DNA of 64,000 nt, taken from contig JAJDCR010000140.1 of the NCBI GenBank assembly GCA_029260735.1, positions 42,440 to 106,439 on the forward strand. Reading direction: 5' to 3'. Source of the DNA: Planctomycetota bacterium (lineage in GTDB: Bacteria > Planctomycetota > Uabimicrobiia > Uabimicrobiales > Uabimicrobiaceae). The position numbers and the translations under genes are program-made. Positions 6,899-15,954 of the stretch are shown here, one piece after another; within the stretch, counting starts at the first letter, position 1; the number at the start of each line of letters is the position of its first letter. The notes beneath the pieces were generated by a model. It worked only from the letters and a program-made list of their open reading frames with translations. It was not told the DNA's origin and made no database searches.

Positions 6899-9559
6899 TT
6901 ACAAACTAAGCGTAAAGAGGTCTAATATTTCATTATTGCTCATTTCAGTGATCCATTTTTCCCCAGAGCTTGGGATTATTTCTTTGGTCAAGGCGGCTTT
7001 TTCCTCTAGCATAGCATCAATTTTTTCCTCTATTGTCCCTTTGGTGATAAATTTATGAACAAGTACTTTTTTGTTTTGTCCTATCCGAAAAGCTCGGTCG
7101 GTCGCTTGGTTTTCTACGGCGGGATTCCACCACCTGTCAAAATGAATGACGTGGTTCGCTTCCGTTAAATTCAAACCGACCCCTCCCGCCTTCACCGATA
7201 AAATCAAAAAAGGAATGTACTCTTTACTTTGGAATCGCTCAACAATCTTTTTTCTCTTAGCCACGGAAATACTACCATGCAAAACTAAGCCCTCGCGGCC
7301 AAATATATCCGCCAAAAAAGCATGGAGTTGCTCTATTATTTCCTTGAACTGAGTAAAAATCAAAACCTTTTCCCTTTTTTCCAGGATGGTTTCACTTATC
7401 TCTCTTAAGTTCACTAATTTCCCACTATCTTTTTGAGCAAACTCCTGGTTTCCTAAATATTGCCCAGGATGATTACATATTTGCTTAAATTTCATTAAGG
7501 AACCTAAAATAATTCCTCGTCTTTTTATGCCAGATAGATTCTCTAAGGCGTACTTAATGTCTGTCACTAATTTCTCGTATAAAAAAATCTGTTTTTTGCT
7601 CAAAGAACAATAGGTTTTCATTTCGATTTTATCAGGGAGATCGCTAATAATTGTTTTATCGGTTTTTAAACGTCTTAAAAGGTAAGGTGTGATAATTTGC
7701 CGAAGATCCTTATATCCCTTTGGGCTATTTTTTAGTTGTTTAGAGTAATCTGTAAACTCTTTTGTACTTCCCAATAAACCAGGATTAATAAAATCATAAA
7801 GAGACCATAGGTCACCCAGTTTATTTTCAATAGGAGTGCCCGTAAGAATGATTTTATTGTACGACTTTAAAGATTTGACAATCTTCGTTTGTTTGGTCGC
7901 AGGATTTTTAATGGCTTGGGCTTCATCTAAAATAATGTAGTTCCAGGTGTGTTTCTTGAACCACGGATATTTATGAGCTAAGGCATAAGTGGTGATAATG
8001 ACATCATAGCCATTGAGAAAAGATCTACTAGGAATTGTGCTTCTAATCGTAGGGTTTTCACTAGGGTGAGCGACAAAACATTTTAATAAAGGAGCAAAAT
8101 TTTTCGCCTCCTTTTGCCAATTGGACATCAGAGTTGCCGGAACAACTAAAAGATGAGCGACTTTACTTTTTTTGCGTCGTAGAATATTTAGAAAAGCGAG
8201 AACTTGGACAGTCTTTCCTAGTCCCATATCATCCGCCAAACAAGCTCCAAACTGCAAAGAATGCAGGAAATATAACCAATTAAGCCCTTTTTGTTGGTAA
8301 GGGCGTAATGTCGCCTTGAAATCTTTACCTGGTTTAATGGATTTAATCAACTCAGGGGCATGTAATTTATCGATAACAGATTTAAGCCATTTTCCATGAG
8401 AAATATCTATAATCCCCTCGGAAGATTTATCGTTCTCTTTTGCCTCTAATTGTAAACGAAGCGCCTCCCGGATACTCAAGTCTTCTCCCATTTTTCGCTT
8501 TGTTTTATCTAAAAGTTGTAAGACCTGATGTAATTTTTGAGAATTAACCTCGACCCATTTTCCTTTAATATAAGCCAAACCTTCTGATTGGGCTAAAATT
8601 GCTCTTATCTCTTCTTCTGTAATAACATCTTCTCCCAAAAGAAGATTGACGTTAAAGTTTAAGAGTGCGTCCATACCGACATGGCTAGGAGAAGAGTCTC
8701 CTACTGTGATATTTACCCGCAAAGAGGAAGATTTATTTTTCCACCAGTCAGGAATTCGGCATAAAATTCCCGCATTTTCATAGATTGGTATTTCTTTGAG
8801 AAATTGAAAGGCATCTTGAGCAGTCCAGGCCAAGGGGTGAAAAATTTCTCCCTCGTCCAAAAGATCCGCAATTAAATCACTATCGTTAGCTGCCAGTTGC
8901 ACAGTAGTCAGTAAGTCTAATAAATTTCTTTCATTATCTCCATATTCCTCTAAAGCATATTTTAGCGGGACATGTTTTGAGTTTCCTTCTTCGCTCAATT
9001 TGGTGGAGTAAGTAGCTAAAAAAGCAAAAGGAAATTCTTCGTCGTTTTTGTTTTCCACTAAATGAAAATAAACTCGGCCTAGAATGTGAAGCTCTGGACT
9101 ATAGCCATTAACAAAACTAGCGACAGAACCATCATATTGCCAGATTTCTTGTTGGAACTGCTTTTGTAGTCGAGACCACAAAAATTCCAATAAAGCGTCA
9201 TCTAAATGTTCCGCTCCTGTCATAAAGGGAGCTCTTTGCAGAAGATCAGTAATTTCTTTCTCTTCCAGAGGAATAGTAACTTTTTCTCTAATCTCTTCTA
9301 AATCAGGAACCTGAGTTAATTTCTTAGTAAATACACTGGTAAAGTCTCGCCAGAAATCTAGAGAATTAGAAAGAGGTATGTCTTTATCACTAAATCCTAA
9401 AAATAGTAACGCAGAAGAAAAATTTTCCTGAAAACGCTTATGAATCTCCTGTTGTAAGCGTTGTTTCTTTTTATCTATTTTTTCCGCACGGTTTTCCTCT
9501 GCCCACTCTAACTCTAATGCCCCACTAGGCATAATTACGACTACGAGTTCTTGTGTCAT
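6899..9559 (-). CDS. SNF2-family DNA-dependent ATPase/helicase
   Basis: An 886-residue Swi2/Snf2 ATPase. The N-terminal ~420 residues are a variable accessory region. The helicase core follows with Walker A ADDMGLGKTVQ (about 440-450), DEAQAIKN (Walker B, about 545), LTGTPIENKLGDLWSL (motif III), LRRLKTD, LSVKAGGVGLNLT and QATDRAFRIGQ (motif VI, about 820). Such enzymes translocate on DNA and remodel protein-DNA complexes; in bacteria the RapA-like/SWI-SNF forms pair with SWIM proteins, and here the SWIM gene is directly downstream. The start at 9559 is preceded only by a weak GATAGGG. A palindromic repeat copy lies in the upstream intergenic region. Confidence 0.93.
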   Translation of the reverse strand: MTQELVVVIMPSGALELEWAEENRAEKIDKKKQRLQQEIHKRFQENFSSALLFLGFSDKDIPLSNSLDFWRDFTSVFTKKLTQVPDLEEIREKVTIPLEEKEITDLLQRAPFMTGAEHLDDALLEFLWSRLQKQFQQEIWQYDGSVASFVNGYSPELHILGRVYFHLVENKNDEEFPFAFLATYSTKLSEEGNSKHVPLKYALEEYGDNERNLLDLLTTVQLAANDSDLIADLLDEGEIFHPLAWTAQDAFQFLKEIPIYENAGILCRIPDWWKNKSSSLRVNITVGDSSPSHVGMDALLNFNVNLLLGEDVITEEEIRAILAQSEGLAYIKGKWVEVNSQKLHQVLQLLDKTKRKMGEDLSIREALRLQLEAKENDKSSEGIIDISHGKWLKSVIDKLHAPELIKSIKPGKDFKATLRPYQQKGLNWLYFLHSLQFGACLADDMGLGKTVQVLAFLNILRRKKSKVAHLLVVPATLMSNWQKEAKNFAPLLKCFVAHPSENPTIRSTIPSRSFLNGYDVIITTYALAHKYPWFKKHTWNYIILDEAQAIKNPATKQTKIVKSLKSYNKIILTGTPIENKLGDLWSLYDFINPGLLGSTKEFTDYSKQLKNSPKGYKDLRQIITPYLLRRLKTDKTIISDLPDKIEMKTYCSLSKKQIFLYEKLVTDIKYALENLSGIKRRGIILGSLMKFKQICNHPGQYLGNQEFAQKDSGKLVNLREISETILEKREKVLIFTQFKEIIEQLHAFLADIFGREGLVLHGSISVAKRKKIVERFQSKEYIPFLILSVKAGGVGLNLTEANHVIHFDRWWNPAVENQATDRAFRIGQNKKVLVHKFITKGTIEEKIDAMLEEKAALTKEIIPSSGEKWITEMSNNEILDLFTLSL

Positions 9560-9647
9560 TGTGTTTTTTGCCCTATCTCAAGGTTGCATCGGGTGGTATT
9601 GGGGGATTGGATTTACTTGAATTTGTTCTTACGATGCAATATGGAAT

Positions 9648-9714
9648 GTAGGGACAACTACGAGGGCCGTCCGCAAGGACCCTCGTGGTTGTCCGTTACG
9701 CCTGGTAAAACCTA
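9648..9714. repeat. single copy of the palindromic repeat also found at 821-1036
   Basis: The sequence from GTAGGGACAACTACG to CCGTTACGCCTGGTAAAACC matches the repeat units at 821-886 (inverted) and 973-1036. The internal hairpin arms GGACAACTACGAGGG and CCCTCGTGGTTGTCC are intact. It lies between the DGC gene and the SNF2 gene. Confidence 0.8.
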
Positions 9715-9724
9715 ATTTCCTAAG

Positions 9725-9785
9725 AATCAGCTTAATCTAAGAAATCAGCTTAATCAGCGGTCCCGTTTAATCAGCGGTTCCGTTT
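9725..9785. repeat. short tandem repeats at the end of the DGC gene
   Basis: AATCAGCTTAATC occurs twice (9725-9737 and 9743-9755), then AATCAGCGGTCCCGTTT and AATCAGCGGTTCCGTTT occur back to back (9752-9768, 9769-9785). They run into the stop codon of the DGC gene and suggest slippage-type growth. Confidence 0.6.
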
Positions 9786-11235
9786 AGTTCGTCGTCAAAA
9801 GCTCAGGGGTAAAAATAACATACCTATCTTTGCCTGTGTGTTTGGCCCTATACAAAGCTTTATCTGCATAATCAATGATATTCTTTCTTTCCACGTTTTC
9901 CTCTTGGGTACACTGATGAATTCCCATGCTGAGAGTGATCTTTATGGATTTTCCACTCAAAGAACGAAAATCATGACCTCGCAAGGCTTCTAGAATACGT
10001 TGGCAGATGACTTTTACTCCTTCTAAAGAAGCCTCTGGCAATATGAGAACAAACTCTTCTCCTCCATAGCGAGCTAATATATCTGTTTTCCGGATACAGT
10101 CTTTGACTAGCTCTGCCACACTACGCAAAACGACATCTCCCGTAGGATGCCCATAGGTATCATTGATAACTTTGAAGTTATCTACATCCATCATAACTAA
10201 GCAAAAGCTGTACTTGCGACGTCTGGCACGGGAAATTTCTTTGTCAAGCTCCTCTTGAAAAGCACGGTGGTTGAGAATGCCCGTCATGCTATCGATAGTA
10301 GATAGGATTTTGATTTGGTTGTGAGTGAAGGCGTTGGATATAACAGGAGTGGCAAGGTGAGTTAGCATGTTTATGTAGTTCATTGCCTCTTCAGGAAAGG
10401 GATCTTTGGTCCGAAGATAAAGAATAGCAAAAGTTTTTCCCATCGCAATGAGAGAGATAGAAATTTCGTTTTCTAGCTCTGTCGGTATTTGAGAAATTTC
10501 TCCCTCAGGGTGCTTGATTTCTAAAGCCGAAAGGGTGATTTTACGTTTTTGAGTGACTGCTCTATTCCAATCATCTAAAGCTTTTTCCAGCATAAGAGAT
10601 TGGATTTCGGATGAATTTTCTGGGGGAAGGCCACAAAAGTAAGCGTTTTTCTGAAAATCATGGGCTAAAAATAAAAGAGCCACGCTCCCTGGGCTTTCGC
10701 TCATTACTTCCACTAAAAAGCGGCGAACGACTTCATCAAAATCGATAGTTTTCGCCAAGTGGCAAGAAAACTGAAAAAGACTCTCGAGCTCTTTTAAATG
10801 CTGGAGGTACTCCTTTCCTTCTTCATTTTCAGCAATGCTCGCTTGCATTCGCGAGTTTTTAAGATGGAAAGATCTTTGAGCAGCCAGTTTTTCCACTTGG
10901 GCGAGAAAATCATCAGGAGTGACTGGTTTGAGTAAGAAGGAGGAAGCCCCTTCGTTGATGGATTTCATCGCGGTATCGAGAGTGGCATTTCCCGTAATAA
11001 TGACAACTTCGACAAAAGAGTCTTTATTGCGAGCTTTTCGTAAAATCTGAATTCCATCTGCTCCTGGCATCTGAAGGTCGGAGATAATCAGATCATAATT
11101 ATTTTGCTCGACTTTTTCTAAAGCATCGGTTCCATCGTAAGAAATATCAACATCATACTTGTCTCCAAGGATCAGTCCCCAAAGAGCTGCAATCTGCTCA
11201 TCATCTTCTGCCACTAAAATCTTTATTTTGTCCAT
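9784..11235 (-). CDS. receiver-GAF-like-GGDEF response regulator (diguanylate cyclase)
   Basis: A 483-residue PleD-like regulator. An N-terminal receiver domain (about 1-120) has the acidic pair AEDDE, the phospho-acceptor Asp in DLIISDLQMPG and Lys in LLKP. A central region (about 150-300) is GAF-like. The C-terminal GGDEF domain (about 315-480) carries ARYGGEEFVLILPEA and an intact inhibitory I-site RKTD exactly five residues before GGEEF. The enzyme should make cyclic di-GMP from two GTP, with product feedback through the I-site and activation through phosphorylation. It is co-directional with the pyrimidine cluster but a hairpin separates them. Which kinase phosphorylates it is unknown. 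Confidence 0.9.
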   Translation of the reverse strand: MDKIKILVAEDDEQIAALWGLILGDKYDVDISYDGTDALEKVEQNNYDLIISDLQMPGADGIQILRKARNKDSFVEVVIITGNATLDTAMKSINEGASSFLLKPVTPDDFLAQVEKLAAQRSFHLKNSRMQASIAENEEGKEYLQHLKELESLFQFSCHLAKTIDFDEVVRRFLVEVMSESPGSVALLFLAHDFQKNAYFCGLPPENSSEIQSLMLEKALDDWNRAVTQKRKITLSALEIKHPEGEISQIPTELENEISISLIAMGKTFAILYLRTKDPFPEEAMNYINMLTHLATPVISNAFTHNQIKILSTIDSMTGILNHRAFQEELDKEISRARRRKYSFCLVMMDVDNFKVINDTYGHPTGDVVLRSVAELVKDCIRKTDILARYGGEEFVLILPEASLEGVKVICQRILEALRGHDFRSLSGKSIKITLSMGIHQCTQEENVERKNIIDYADKALYRAKHTGKDRYVIFTPELLTTN

Positions 11236-11281
11236 CTTTCGCCACTCTCGTTGAAAGTTTGTTGTATTAGTTTCTAAGCAT

Positions 11282-11311
11282 GGAGATCAAAGCTTAAAAG
11301 CTTTGATCTCC
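11282..11311 (-). terminator. 14-bp perfect hairpin between NCS1 permease and DGC genes
   Basis: GGAGATCAAAGCTT and AAGCTTTGATCTCC form a perfect stem with a minimal loop, 13 bases beyond the permease stop codon. It probably ends the pyrimidine transcript; no clear U-run follows on the minus strand, so the mechanism is uncertain. Confidence 0.55.
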
Positions 11312-11324
11312 TTCTTTCTTTATC

Positions 11325-13139
11325 CTAATCTTTAGGGTAAGAAGAGAGCATCATACCAATGCTGTAAACAACTAAGGAAATACCAAAGCCGACAAACCAA
11401 GCATATTGGTAAATGTTCTGCAAAAACATGGAAACGCTTGCACCATCCATAAAACCAGCAGTTACCAAGAAACCTGGTAAATTAGGAAGTACACCCAGAA
11501 TAACAGCAACTATTGCAATTACGTTGACTCCTCCCTTGTAGTGGTACTTGCCCTCTACTTTATAAAGATCAGGAAGAGAGAGACGGGTGCGACGAACAAT
11601 GTAGTAGTCGGCAATAACGATTCCGGCAATAGGGCCTAGAAGAGCGCTGTAGCCAATTAGCCAAGTAAAAATGTATCCTTGAGTACTAGCAATTAGTTTC
11701 CAAGGCATCATAAGAATTCCTACGATTCCTGTGATAATTCCTCCCATTTTGAAGCTAATTTTTTTCGGCATCAAATTGGAAAAACCGTTGGCGGGAGCAA
11801 CTACATTTGCGGCCAAGTTAGTCGATAAGGTGGCCACGGCCAGAGCAAACATAGATAACAGAACAACAAAAGTGTTGCTGGCACGCCCTAGAAGATTAAC
11901 CGGATCCCAAGGAGCATCGTTGACAAGAAAAATATCGTCAAAAATGAGCAAAGCCGCCGAGGTTGCTACCAGTCCAATGAAGGAATAAAAAGCCATGGTC
12001 AAGGGAAGTCCCAGAAATTGTCCTGACAGTTGCTCTTTTTGTGATTTGGCATAGCGTGTGAAGTCAGGGATGTTAAGGGATAGGGTCGCCCAGAAACCAA
12101 CCATCGCTGTTAGAAGAGGAAAAAATAAAGTCCAAAAATCTTTTCCTTCACTAGATTTAGGAGCGCCCTCTTTTTCGTATTGAGCAGAGGCAGAAACAAT
12201 AGAGCTTTTTTTATCGTCTTTTACTGCTTGGCAAAACCAAGTGCCCTTTGTTCCTTCTTCTGCGGCCGTGTCTAAAGTGATCGCGATAGTAGAAGCGGCA
12301 GGGTAGCGTTTCCCTTTTAAGAAACCATCATCTCCTACTTCATTAGTTGTACCGACAATAACATTGCCAGCCTTGATTTTTTCTTCGCTATCTCGGAGAA
12401 GATTTAAGTTAATTTCAATAGTTTGGGCATCTTGGTAATTAGCAGTAATAACCGGTTTGGTAAATTCAGAGGAGCGGTCTAAGACCTTACTAATTCCTCC
12501 TCCGTAAAAAACCGCCCAAGCAAAAAGAACTAGACCAATTAAAATTAAAACCGGAGCAGCCCACTTTTCTAACCAACGAATCGATTCAATTCCCTTAACG
12601 ATAATAAAAATATTGATCGCCCAAAAAGCCAAGAAAGAAAGCAATTGTCCCGAGTTAATACCCGTCGGAAGATCTGTCCACTCTATCCCTGGCCAGAAAG
12701 CTTGGATACACATATAAATAGCAATTCCGCCGATCCAGGTTTGGATACCAAACCAACCACAAGCGACTAAAGCTCGTAAAATGGAAGGAACATGGGCTCC
12801 ATGAACTCCAAAGGAAGCTCTTGAGAGAACAGGAAAAGGAATTCCATATTTGGTTCCCGGATGGGAGTTGAGCATCATCGGAATGAGAACGATCACATTT
12901 CCCACCAAAATCGTAAAAACCGCTTGCCACCAGTTCATTCCCGATCCCAGGAGACTTGCGGCTAGCATATAAGTAGGGATACAAATTGCCATTCCGACCC
13001 AAAGGGCCGCGATGTCCCATTTATTCCAAGTTCTTTCTTCAATTTTCGTCGGGTAGATATCGGGGTTGCTCAAAGGACTATCCGAAATATCCACAGTCAA
13101 TTCAACCATCTTTCTTTCTTCATTTGTCTCTTGTGACAT
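11325..13139 (-). CDS. NCS1-family nucleobase/hydantoin symporter with a large periplasmic insertion
   Basis: A 604-residue membrane transporter of the nucleobase:cation symporter-1 family, which takes up uracil, thymine, allantoin or hydantoins. Family motifs are visible: IPTYMLAASLLG, HPGTKYGIPFPVL, FGIQTWIGG and NIPDFTRYAKSQ. Members are usually about 490 residues. The excess is a ~108-residue beta-rich soluble insertion (about residues 225-332) between the fifth and sixth helices, a loop that faces the periplasm in Mhp1. It is the last gene of the minus-strand cluster, 21 bases after preA and with GAGGAAAAAG upstream, so it likely imports the substrate for PreAT. The exact base is not readable. 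Confidence 0.88.
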   Translation of the reverse strand: MSQETNEERKMVELTVDISDSPLSNPDIYPTKIEERTWNKWDIAALWVGMAICIPTYMLAASLLGSGMNWWQAVFTILVGNVIVLIPMMLNSHPGTKYGIPFPVLSRASFGVHGAHVPSILRALVACGWFGIQTWIGGIAIYMCIQAFWPGIEWTDLPTGINSGQLLSFLAFWAINIFIIVKGIESIRWLEKWAAPVLILIGLVLFAWAVFYGGGISKVLDRSSEFTKPVITANYQDAQTIEINLNLLRDSEEKIKAGNVIVGTTNEVGDDGFLKGKRYPAASTIAITLDTAAEEGTKGTWFCQAVKDDKKSSIVSASAQYEKEGAPKSSEGKDFWTLFFPLLTAMVGFWATLSLNIPDFTRYAKSQKEQLSGQFLGLPLTMAFYSFIGLVATSAALLIFDDIFLVNDAPWDPVNLLGRASNTFVVLLSMFALAVATLSTNLAANVVAPANGFSNLMPKKISFKMGGIITGIVGILMMPWKLIASTQGYIFTWLIGYSALLGPIAGIVIADYYIVRRTRLSLPDLYKVEGKYHYKGGVNVIAIVAVILGVLPNLPGFLVTAGFMDGASVSMFLQNIYQYAWFVGFGISLVVYSIGMMLSSYPKD

Positions 13140-13160
13140 GATTAACTTTTTCCTCGTTTT

Positions 13161-14480
13161 CTAATGAATCTCAATACCATACTGTTTTTGGTACGCCCTT
13201 AGATCTTCCCAAGTCATCGGCTGAGGTAGTTTCGCAACCAATTCTGGCCAAGTAATGGAACCTTCTTTGATTCGAGGTACTTCGACCATCGAAATACAAC
13301 CCTCGACAGGACAAACCAAGGAACAAAGATCACAGCCGACGCAGTCCTCTTCTCGGACTCTCGGTTGTAACTTAGTGCTTTCCTTTATTTCGACTCGGTC
13401 AATGCACTGGTGAGCTCCGTCTTCGCAAGCGATATAACATAGGTTGCAGTTGATACAAGTGTCTTCATCAATTTTTGCGACTGTCTTTTTCAGGAGATCA
13501 AAATCACCAAATTGAGCGATTCGGGGAACAGATTTTCCGATAAATTCATCGCAGGTTTTAAATCCTTTTTCCTGCATCCAAGTAGCCATTCCTTCTTTCA
13601 TATCTTCGACAATACGAAAGCCGTAGTGCATGACCGCAGTACAGACTTGCACACTAGAAGCCCCCAGAAGCATAAACTCAACGGCATCGCGCCAATTGCT
13701 CACTCCTCCCATTCCGGAAATAGGGAGATTAACTTGAGGATCAGCAGCCACTTGCGAAGTCATATGTAAAGCGATCGGCTTAACTGCGGGCCCGGCGTAG
13801 CCTCCATGACTTCCTTTACCTGCGACATCAGGCCTTATAGCAAGAGAGTCGAGATCCACTCCAATAATACTATTGATTGTGTTAATGAGAGAAATCCCAT
13901 GGGCATTGGCTCTTTTAGCGGCGCGAGCAGGAGGAAGAATGTCGGTTACATTGGGAGTCAATTTAACCAAAACGGGAATCGTGGAAACGTTCGTTACCCA
14001 CTCAGTAATCATTTCACAGTACTCCGGAACTTGGCCTACTGCTGAGCCCATTCCCCGCTCACTCATCCCATGAGGGCAGCCATAGTTGAGTTCAATGCCA
14101 TCGCAACCAGTATCAATCGTTCTCTTAACCGCATCTTCCCAGATTTCTTTCTGGCTTTCCATCATGAGAGAAACAATGACAGCGTGGTTAGGAAAACGCT
14201 TTTTTGTCTCGGCTATTTCTTTCAAGTTGAGATCAAAATCACGATCACTAATTAACTCAACATTGTTGAGTCCGACAATCTTAGTGCCGGCATAATCCAT
14301 TCCTCCGTAGCGATTACAGACGTTCATGACAGGAGCGCCAATGGTTTTCCAAACAGCTCCTCCCCAACCATCTTCGAACGCCTTACACACCTGATAAGCG
14401 GAGTTACTCGGAGGAGCTGAAGCCAACCAAAAAGGATTAGGCGATTTGATTCCTCCGCAGTTTATACTTAAGTCTACCAT
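13161..14480 (-). CDS. preA: NAD-dependent dihydropyrimidine dehydrogenase, PreA subunit
   Basis: A 439-residue subunit that reduces uracil and thymine to dihydrouracil/dihydrothymine (catalytic direction set by conditions). The N-terminal ~330 residues form an FMN-binding dihydroorotate-dehydrogenase-like barrel, with NYGCPHGMSERGMG matching the active-site loop of mammalian DPD (catalytic Cys in CPHGM). The C-terminus has two 4Fe-4S motifs, CINCNLCYIAC (with a fourth Cys in HQC) and CVGCDLCSLVCPVEGC, which carry electrons to the FMN. It follows preT by 36 bases with AAGGAT as ribosome-binding site. PreA works as a heterotetramer with PreT in Escherichia coli. Confidence 0.93.
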   Translation of the reverse strand: MVDLSINCGGIKSPNPFWLASAPPSNSAYQVCKAFEDGWGGAVWKTIGAPVMNVCNRYGGMDYAGTKIVGLNNVELISDRDFDLNLKEIAETKKRFPNHAVIVSLMMESQKEIWEDAVKRTIDTGCDGIELNYGCPHGMSERGMGSAVGQVPEYCEMITEWVTNVSTIPVLVKLTPNVTDILPPARAAKRANAHGISLINTINSIIGVDLDSLAIRPDVAGKGSHGGYAGPAVKPIALHMTSQVAADPQVNLPISGMGGVSNWRDAVEFMLLGASSVQVCTAVMHYGFRIVEDMKEGMATWMQEKGFKTCDEFIGKSVPRIAQFGDFDLLKKTVAKIDEDTCINCNLCYIACEDGAHQCIDRVEIKESTKLQPRVREEDCVGCDLCSLVCPVEGCISMVEVPRIKEGSITWPELVAKLPQPMTWEDLRAYQKQYGIEIH

Positions 14481-14516
14481 GCTAATATCCTTAATAAATC
14501 TTCCAAAAATCCTGAA

Positions 14517-15866
14517 CTACTCTGCTGTTGTCGGAAAAAGAAAAGCGTGGATGCCTTGGGCGGCTTTTTTTCCATCGTAGGCGGCATTGACAACTTCTTT
14601 TCCGCCATTAATACAGTCTCCTCCGGCAAAGTATTTGGGATTATCTGTTTGGAATGTCTCTGGGTTGACCTTAATACGTGAGTTGGCTATTTCGAGCTTT
14701 TCTACACCAGAAAGAAAGTGATCGCCCAGGTCTTGTCCTACCGACTTAATGACCATATCAACAGGAAGAGAGAACTCCGAACCAGAAACGGCTTGGGGCT
14801 TTTTTCGTTCTCCCGCAGATCCTGCAACTAACTCCATTTTTTCGCAAACGAGAGCCTGAACGTGACCCTCGCCTTCAATTCGCACGGGATTAGTTAGCCA
14901 AAAAAATCTTACGTTGTCTTTTTGAGCTAATTCGTACTCAAACCAGTAAGCGGTCATCTCTTCTTTGCCTCGGCGATAGATAATATAAACCTCTTCTGCT
15001 CCCAGTCGGACAGACTCTGTCGCTGCATCAATGGCGGTATTACCACAGCCAATGATAGCCACTTTACGGCCGACATCAACTTGCGAATATTTCTCTGCTT
15101 TCACTTTTGCGATGTAGTCAACCGCATTTTCTACTCCTTTGAGATCACTCCCGGGCAAAGAGATATTTTTTCCCTGAGGAAGACCTACTCCGATAAAAAT
15201 AGTATCGTGAGCCTCTTCTAATTGCGCAATGGTTTTGTCTTTTCCGATGGTGACCCCAGTTTGAATTTTTACTCCTAGGCTTTTGATATATTCCACCTCA
15301 GTAAGACTGTCTGCTTGAGACATTTTGTAAGGAGCAATCCCCCAGGTATCTAACCCTCCTGGAGTGTCATTGCTTTCATATATCGTAACATCAAAACCCA
15401 ACATGACTCCCTCAGCGGCACATGCTAGTCCAGCAGGACCACTTCCAATCACTCCGATCGATTTGCCATTAGGAGATGCGGGCGTAAAAAGAGACGGTTT
15501 TTCTTGGTAAAACCAATCCATGGTATGACGTTGTAAACGTCCTATTTCAATAGGCTTTTCTTGCTTGTCATTAAAAACACAAGCTCCTTCACAAAGAACT
15601 TCCACTGGACAAGCTTTGGCACAAGTTAAAGGAACCCAGTTCGCACTTAAAATAGTTTTTGCCGAGCCCTTCATGTTGCCCGTCGCGATTTTACGAATAA
15701 ATTCGGAAATATCAATGTGAGTAGGGCAAGCATCCATGCAAGGCGAGTCATAGCAGTAGAGGCATCGGTTAGCCTCGGCCACAGCAGCATCACGGTTGAA
15801 AGGCGTAACATGTTCGGTAAAGTTTTTTTTGTATTCTTTTTCCGATAATTTAGGGGCTACATTCAT
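14517..15866 (-). CDS. preT: NAD-dependent dihydropyrimidine dehydrogenase, PreT subunit
   Basis: A 449-residue flavoprotein that transfers electrons from NAD(P)H to PreA. It resembles the N-terminal part of DPD and the small subunit of glutamate synthase. The N-terminus binds two Fe-S clusters (CLYCYDSPCMDACP and CAKACPVEVLCEGAC). GSGPAGLACAAEG is the FAD dinucleotide motif, GCGNTAIDAATES the NAD(P)H motif, and FAGGDCINGGKEVVNAA a C-terminal FAD contact. ATG 15866 was chosen over GTG 15878 because GGAGAG lies 6 bases before it. It overlaps no neighbour; an intercistronic hairpin lies upstream. Confidence 0.92.
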   Translation of the reverse strand: MNVAPKLSEKEYKKNFTEHVTPFNRDAAVAEANRCLYCYDSPCMDACPTHIDISEFIRKIATGNMKGSAKTILSANWVPLTCAKACPVEVLCEGACVFNDKQEKPIEIGRLQRHTMDWFYQEKPSLFTPASPNGKSIGVIGSGPAGLACAAEGVMLGFDVTIYESNDTPGGLDTWGIAPYKMSQADSLTEVEYIKSLGVKIQTGVTIGKDKTIAQLEEAHDTIFIGVGLPQGKNISLPGSDLKGVENAVDYIAKVKAEKYSQVDVGRKVAIIGCGNTAIDAATESVRLGAEEVYIIYRRGKEEMTAYWFEYELAQKDNVRFFWLTNPVRIEGEGHVQALVCEKMELVAGSAGERKKPQAVSGSEFSLPVDMVIKSVGQDLGDHFLSGVEKLEIANSRIKVNPETFQTDNPKYFAGGDCINGGKEVVNAAYDGKKAAQGIHAFLFPTTAE

Positions 15867-15913
15867 TTCACTCTCCACGAGATCAGATAGGTTTAAATAG
15901 ATTGAGGGAAAAG

Positions 15914-15939
15914 AAGGGAGAGAATAAGCTCTCTCCCTT
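15914..15939 (-). other. intercistronic hairpin between the aminotransferase and preT
   Basis: AAGGGAGAG and CTCTCCCTT form a 9-bp stem in the 88-base gap between the two genes. It may stabilise or partly terminate the transcript. It lacks a U-run on the minus strand. Confidence 0.4.
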
Positions 15940-15954
15940 ATTCAAATGTAAAGT

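Noticed and set aside
9648..9714. CRISPR-like repeat
   Set aside because: The palindromic copies are few, far apart and in both orientations, with no spacers or cas genes.
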